From Bettongia penicillata ogilbyi (lineage: Eukaryota > Chordata > Mammalia > Diprotodontia > Potoroidae), in contig JAJHZJ010000414.1 of the NCBI GenBank assembly GCA_023548195.1, forward strand, positions 854,501 through 918,500: a stretch of 64,000 nucleotides of DNA, given 5' to 3'. This document shows positions 61,201 to 64,000 of this stretch, piece after piece. Numbering within the stretch: position 1 is the first letter of the stretch; every line of letters begins with the position of its first letter. Below the pieces are notes generated by a model that did no database searches, was not told the DNA's origin, and worked only from the letters and a program-made list of their open reading frames with translations. A program made the position numbers and the translations under genes.

Positions 61201-61925
61201 GTCCTATAAGTTCTCCCCTATTTCCCAAGGCTTAATTGCTTTAGCCAAATTTCACCTGCACAGGAGTATTTTTAAAGGAGGAAGAGAGCAGTAATATGTG
61301 GTTTAGCCTAGGGCCTAGTAGGCTTCCTTTTTTTATACTCTCCCCTGGGAAGAGTCTTGAACACAAACCATCGCTGTCTGGTTCCCTAAACAGGGTAGGT
61401 GGGCACACTTTTGTGAAGCAAGACCAGTTTTGTGAGTTTCTGGTGCTAGAAAAGAAAATTTGATTCAACCACCTCTCCCCCAAAGTCTGTGATTATACTT
61501 TTTTTCCTTTTCGTAGTTTTACTGACCAAATTCTATAACGAGTACTTTACATTTTATGTCTGCATTCTCATGGGGGTGTGCGGTGTTGGGGGCACGCACG
61601 TGCATGCTCTCTCTCTCCCTCTCCTCTCCTTATTCCCCTTTGTCCTTCCTCCTGCCTCTCCCTTACCCCATCCTCTCTCTCCCCTTGTCTTTTTCATTCC
61701 TAAACCCCTTTTGTGATCCTTGGCTTATGCCTCCCTCACTATTAAAACAGCACTCTTTAATGACTTCTTTTTACATTTTTTTATTTTTTCATTATGAATT
61801 TAATCATAAGCAAATAAAGAAGAACATAAAAGAAAATTGTATATGAAACTGAACTGCTAGGTACAGTTTGTTTTTAAGGAGTGTATATTAAATTTATGAG
61901 GGTAGGAACAGAATTGTTTTGTTCT
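61201..61925. other. Unassigned interval with CT-rich tract
   Basis: About 725 bp. A CT-rich stretch at 61608-61690 ('ctctctctccctctcctctc') explains the Leu/Ser/Pro-rich open frames here. No gene recognised. Confidence 0.4.
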
Positions 61926-61929
61926 TTCT

Positions 61930-62180
61930 GAAATATCTTTTTGTTTTCTGTGTGTTTTAATATTTTATTCATATTTTTTTTTCCCACATCTCCCTCCCTT
62001 CCTACTAACTCATTCTGTCCTTTCTCTCAAATAGAAGCCCTCCCTTGCTTGCAACAAGTACAGTCAAGCAAAACCCATGGGCATTGACTGGCTAAAAAAA
62101 AGTGTACCTCGTTCTGCCTTTCTGGCCTACCACTTCAGTGTCAGGAGGCAGGAGGTATACTTCATCATCAGTCTCTGAAA
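61930..62180 (-). mobile_element. L1-like LINE 3' end fragment (reverse sense)
   Basis: 'attttattcatatttttttt', 'ccacatctccctcccttcct', 'aagtacagtcaagcaaaacc', 'tgtacctcgttctgcctttc' parallel the fragment at 36085-36300. Confidence 0.5.
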
Positions 62181-62189
62181 CACTAAGCA

Positions 62190-62880
62190 AGTCTTAATGA
62201 TCAACTCCAGTGGCCTTTTCTCAGTCCTCAACCCTTTTGCGTTTCTGAAGTATTTGCCTCTAATGACCCCTTTTTTCTGGAGACTCTCTGCTCCTAGCTT
62301 CCCACCTTTCCACTGTTTTATTACAGTCTTCTTACACTTAACTCCCTCTACAGACGTTTCTCCAGTGACACTGGCCTCTTTGATATTCCTCAGTCACAAC
62401 ACTCCATTTTGCAACTTCTAGTGTTTTCAATGACTGTCTCCCATGCCTGGGATGCTCTCACACTCACCTCAGCTTCCTAACTTCCTTCAGGTCTCTGCCA
62501 GAGTCCTACCTTCTGCAAGAAGCCTTTCCCACTCCGTAATCTTAGTGCCTCCCCTCAATCTCCAATTTATCCTGAATGTATCATGTTGATACATAGTTAT
62601 TTGTAGGTTGTCTCTCCCATTTGACTGGGAGCTCCTTGAGAGGAGGAACTATTTTTTGCCTTTCTTTGTATCCCCACCCCTTAGCCTGATGCTTGACACG
62701 TCAGAGGTGCTTAGTGAAAGCTGACTGTCTTCCATCACATTCACCTGGTTCTCCTCTACATTGCTCACCCTTTCTTTGTCTCTATTACTTCCTTCTGCCC
62801 TTAAATGTTTCACGTTCCCAAAACTCTGTCTGTCCTTAGCTCTCTGCCTTTCTCTCTCTTTGACCTCCCACCAAAGATCT
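62190..62880 (+). mobile_element. L2/L3-type LINE 3' region
   Basis: 'actggcctctttgatattcc', 'tgtctcccatgcctgggatg', 'gaagcctttcccactccgta', 'tctcccatttgactgggagc', 'atccccaccccttagcctga', then from 62740 'gttctcctctacattgctca' and 'gttcccaaaactctgtctgt', an upstream piece of the same LINE type out of order. No intact frame. Confidence 0.7.
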
Positions 62881-63017
62881 CACCTTGACCTGCCACCTCT
62901 GTGAATGGCATAAGAGGGTCATTTTCCCAGAGGGTTCCTTCTTCTTGAGCTTTCCCAGAAGGAACTCTGCCCCCTTTTTTACATACAGCTTGAGGAAAGA
63001 TCCATTTGAGGTGAGGT

Positions 63018-63027
63018 CCAGAGAATT
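63018..63027. repeat. 10-bp target-site duplication, left copy
   Basis: 'ccagagaatt' recurs exactly at 63297-63306. Confidence 0.92.
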
Positions 63028-63296
63028 ATGGGCACCTGGGTGGAGCAATCGTTGGAATCAGGTTTGGAGTTAGGTTCCAAATCTGTTTGGAATTAGGAAG
63101 ACTCATCTTCCTGAGTTCAAATCTGGCTTCAGATACTTCCTAACTGTGATCCTGAACAAGTCACTTCACCCTGTTTATCTCAGTTTCCTCTTCTGAAAAA
63201 TGAGCTGGAGAAGGAAATGGCCAACCACTCCAGTATCTTTGCCAAGGAAACCCCAAATAGGTCATGAAGAGTTGGATGACTGAAACAACACAACAA
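63028..63296 (+). mobile_element. tRNA-derived marsupial SINE with RTE-like tail, exact ends
   Basis: 'atgggcacctgggtggagca' head, 'gactcatcttcctgagttca', 'gagctggagaaggaaatggc', 'actccagtatctttgccaag', end 'tgaaacaacacaacaa'. Bounded by the 10-bp duplication. The head holds an extra internal repeat of 'ggaatcaggtttggagttag' type near 63053-63095. Confidence 0.95.
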
Positions 63297-63359
63297 CCAG
63301 AGAATTGAGATATATTGCTGAAATTCAGTGCAATTTAGTTCAACAAAGATTTGTTCAGC

Positions 63360-63690
63360 ATTTCAGAAGCAGTGACATGTGGCTCCAGTAGGTTCAGAGC
63401 CAAGAAGACCTCTGTTCATGTTGTTTGTGACCCATATTATCACTTGCCTGCGCAAGTCAGTTGCTATAGGCCAGGAATGGGGAATTCACAATCTGTGAAT
63501 TCAGTCAAGGGGCCACACTTGAGGACCTAGAGGACCACATGTGCCCTATACTCTAAGACTCTCTAATGATGTCTCCTTGCTCTAGGCAACTCTTTATGGC
63601 TGAAATTCTATGAGATGAAGAGAAACTGCTGAGATTTCTCATCAGGGGATGCCTATATCAGTGAAATCACAGGTCCAGGCTCTATACCTT
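63360..63690 (+). mobile_element. Marsupial MIR-type SINE with 'ataccaatgaaat' tail, split by a hAT fragment
   Basis: Left 63360-63470: 'gcagtgacatgtggctccag', 'ttgcctgcgcaagtcagttg'. Right 63563-63690: 'ttgctctaggcaactcttta', 'atgcctatatcagtgaaatc', 'acaggtcc'. The tail matches 29812-30043. Confidence 0.65.
63473..63562. mobile_element. hAT-type MITE fragment (gggtggggaacc family)
   Basis: 'caggaatggggaattcacaa' start and 'ggggccacacttgaggacct' then 'agaggaccacatgtgcc'. The block 'gccacacttgaggacctaga' is shared with 21491-21629. The right end is decayed. Confidence 0.6.
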
Positions 63691-63785
63691 TGTGAAAGTA
63701 TTAAGCACTAGGGATACCAAGATAGAAATTAAACTGTCCCTGCAAGGAGTTTATACTACTACTTGGTTAGGGAAAGGGGAGGAGG
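63690..63785 (-). mobile_element. L2 LINE 3' fragment (reverse sense)
   Basis: 'gtattaagcactagggatac', 'aaactgtccctgcaaggagt', 'ttatactactacttgg'. Confidence 0.6.
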
Positions 63786-63964
63786 ATGGTCAGGGGGAGG
63801 AGAAAAATGTTTCTTGGTTCAGCACTGAGTGGGTGGAGGTTGGAGAAGGTATATGGTTAAATTATTTACATATATTTCTTGGTGTAGTCGTGAGCAGATG
63901 TACTTGAGGGTCTTGATCTTGTCCCTTCTCTGGTTTTTGAAAAGGCAGCAATGTTTGAGGACAA

Positions 63965-64000
63965 ACATGTTGACCTCAGAGGCAGGAAGACCTAGGTTCA
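63965..64000 (+). mobile_element. SINE head cut by the window edge
   Basis: 'cctcagaggcaggaagacct' followed by 'aggttca' is the start of a MIR/SINE head; the rest lies outside. Confidence 0.6.

Noticed and set aside
61489..61846. Leu/Pro/Ser-rich frames of 75 and 96 codons
   Set aside because: They arise from a CT-rich tract.
1..64000. CRISPR array, prophage, operon or bacterial mobile system
   Set aside because: No regularly spaced direct repeats, no bacterial gene density and no ribosome-binding patterns. All repeats are mammalian interspersed elements or simple repeats.
1..64000. Endogenous retrovirus with gag, pol or env
   Set aside because: No primer-binding site, polypurine tract with paired LTRs or recognisable retroviral protein words were seen. 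The reverse transcriptase remnants belong to L3/CR1 and RTE LINEs; the L1 copies here retain only endonuclease and C-terminal pieces of ORF2.
1..64000. tRNA genes
   Set aside because: The tRNA-like words are heads of SINEs. None forms a complete cloverleaf with intact acceptor stem by eye.

Overview
The window looks like mammalian, and specifically marsupial (metatherian), nuclear DNA. The evidence is the repeat content. There are about 18 copies of a tRNA-headed SINE whose 3' tail reads 'ggcaaaccactccagtatct...ccaagaaaaccccaaatgggg' (the WALLSI/SINE1_MD type of marsupials). There are also MAR-type SINEs, many MIR/MIR3 copies, old L2, L3/CR1 and RTE LINEs, and L1 copies whose sequence resembles opossum and wallaby L1. 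I cannot name the species. I see no bacterial or viral gene organisation.

I found no convincing protein-coding gene, tRNA, rRNA or CRISPR array. The longest open frame is 155 codons (40604-41071, +) and has no recognisable domain. The only coding sequence I recognise is decayed retrotransposon sequence: L1 ORF1 and ORF2 remnants (41452-45564 and 59108-60345), an L3/CR1 reverse transcriptase remnant (28700-31075) and an RTE remnant (6660-9755). The window is best read as intergenic or deep intronic DNA built by layered transposon insertion. Some 250-900 bp islands have no repeat I recognise; a few are GC-rich or otherwise look conserved and may be regulatory.

Layout. 1-6.7 kb: SINEs, MIRs, L2 and a small hAT element with a target-site duplication (TSD). 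6.7-9.8 kb: broken RTE LINE invaded by SINEs, an L2 end and microsatellites. 9.8-14 kb: MIR3 and LINE ends. 14-17 kb: an L1 3' end inside a hAT element, a 570-bp TATC-type microsatellite and an unclassified sequence present twice as direct repeats. 17-19 kb: a SINE inside a MIR3, an L2, then repeat-poor DNA. 19-28 kb: mixed SINEs, hAT and L2 with repeat-poor islands at 22.8-23.7, 25.0-25.7 and 27.8-28.7 kb. 28.7-31.1 kb: an L3/CR1 LINE cut by a Tc1/mariner-type MITE, a SINE and a hAT MITE. 31-36 kb: repeat-poor, G-rich DNA with an exon-like segment near 34.85 kb. 36-40 kb: MIR3, SINE and L2. 40.4-41.4 kb: repeat-poor island. 41.45-45.56 kb: an L1 that inserted at full 5' length, lost the centre of ORF2 and took a SINE. 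46 kb: second copy of the Tc1/mariner-type MITE. 46.5-58 kb: MIR3, L2, hAT and long unassigned stretches. 58.4-60.6 kb: a four-layer nest (MIR3, two hAT elements, L1). 60.6-64 kb: MIR, L1-like and L2 ends, and a SINE with a clean TSD.

The elements do not work together as a pathway. Their relationship is chronological, and nesting plus target-site duplications let several insertions be ordered. Repeat boundaries were read by eye and are good to about 5-20 bp unless a target-site duplication fixes them.
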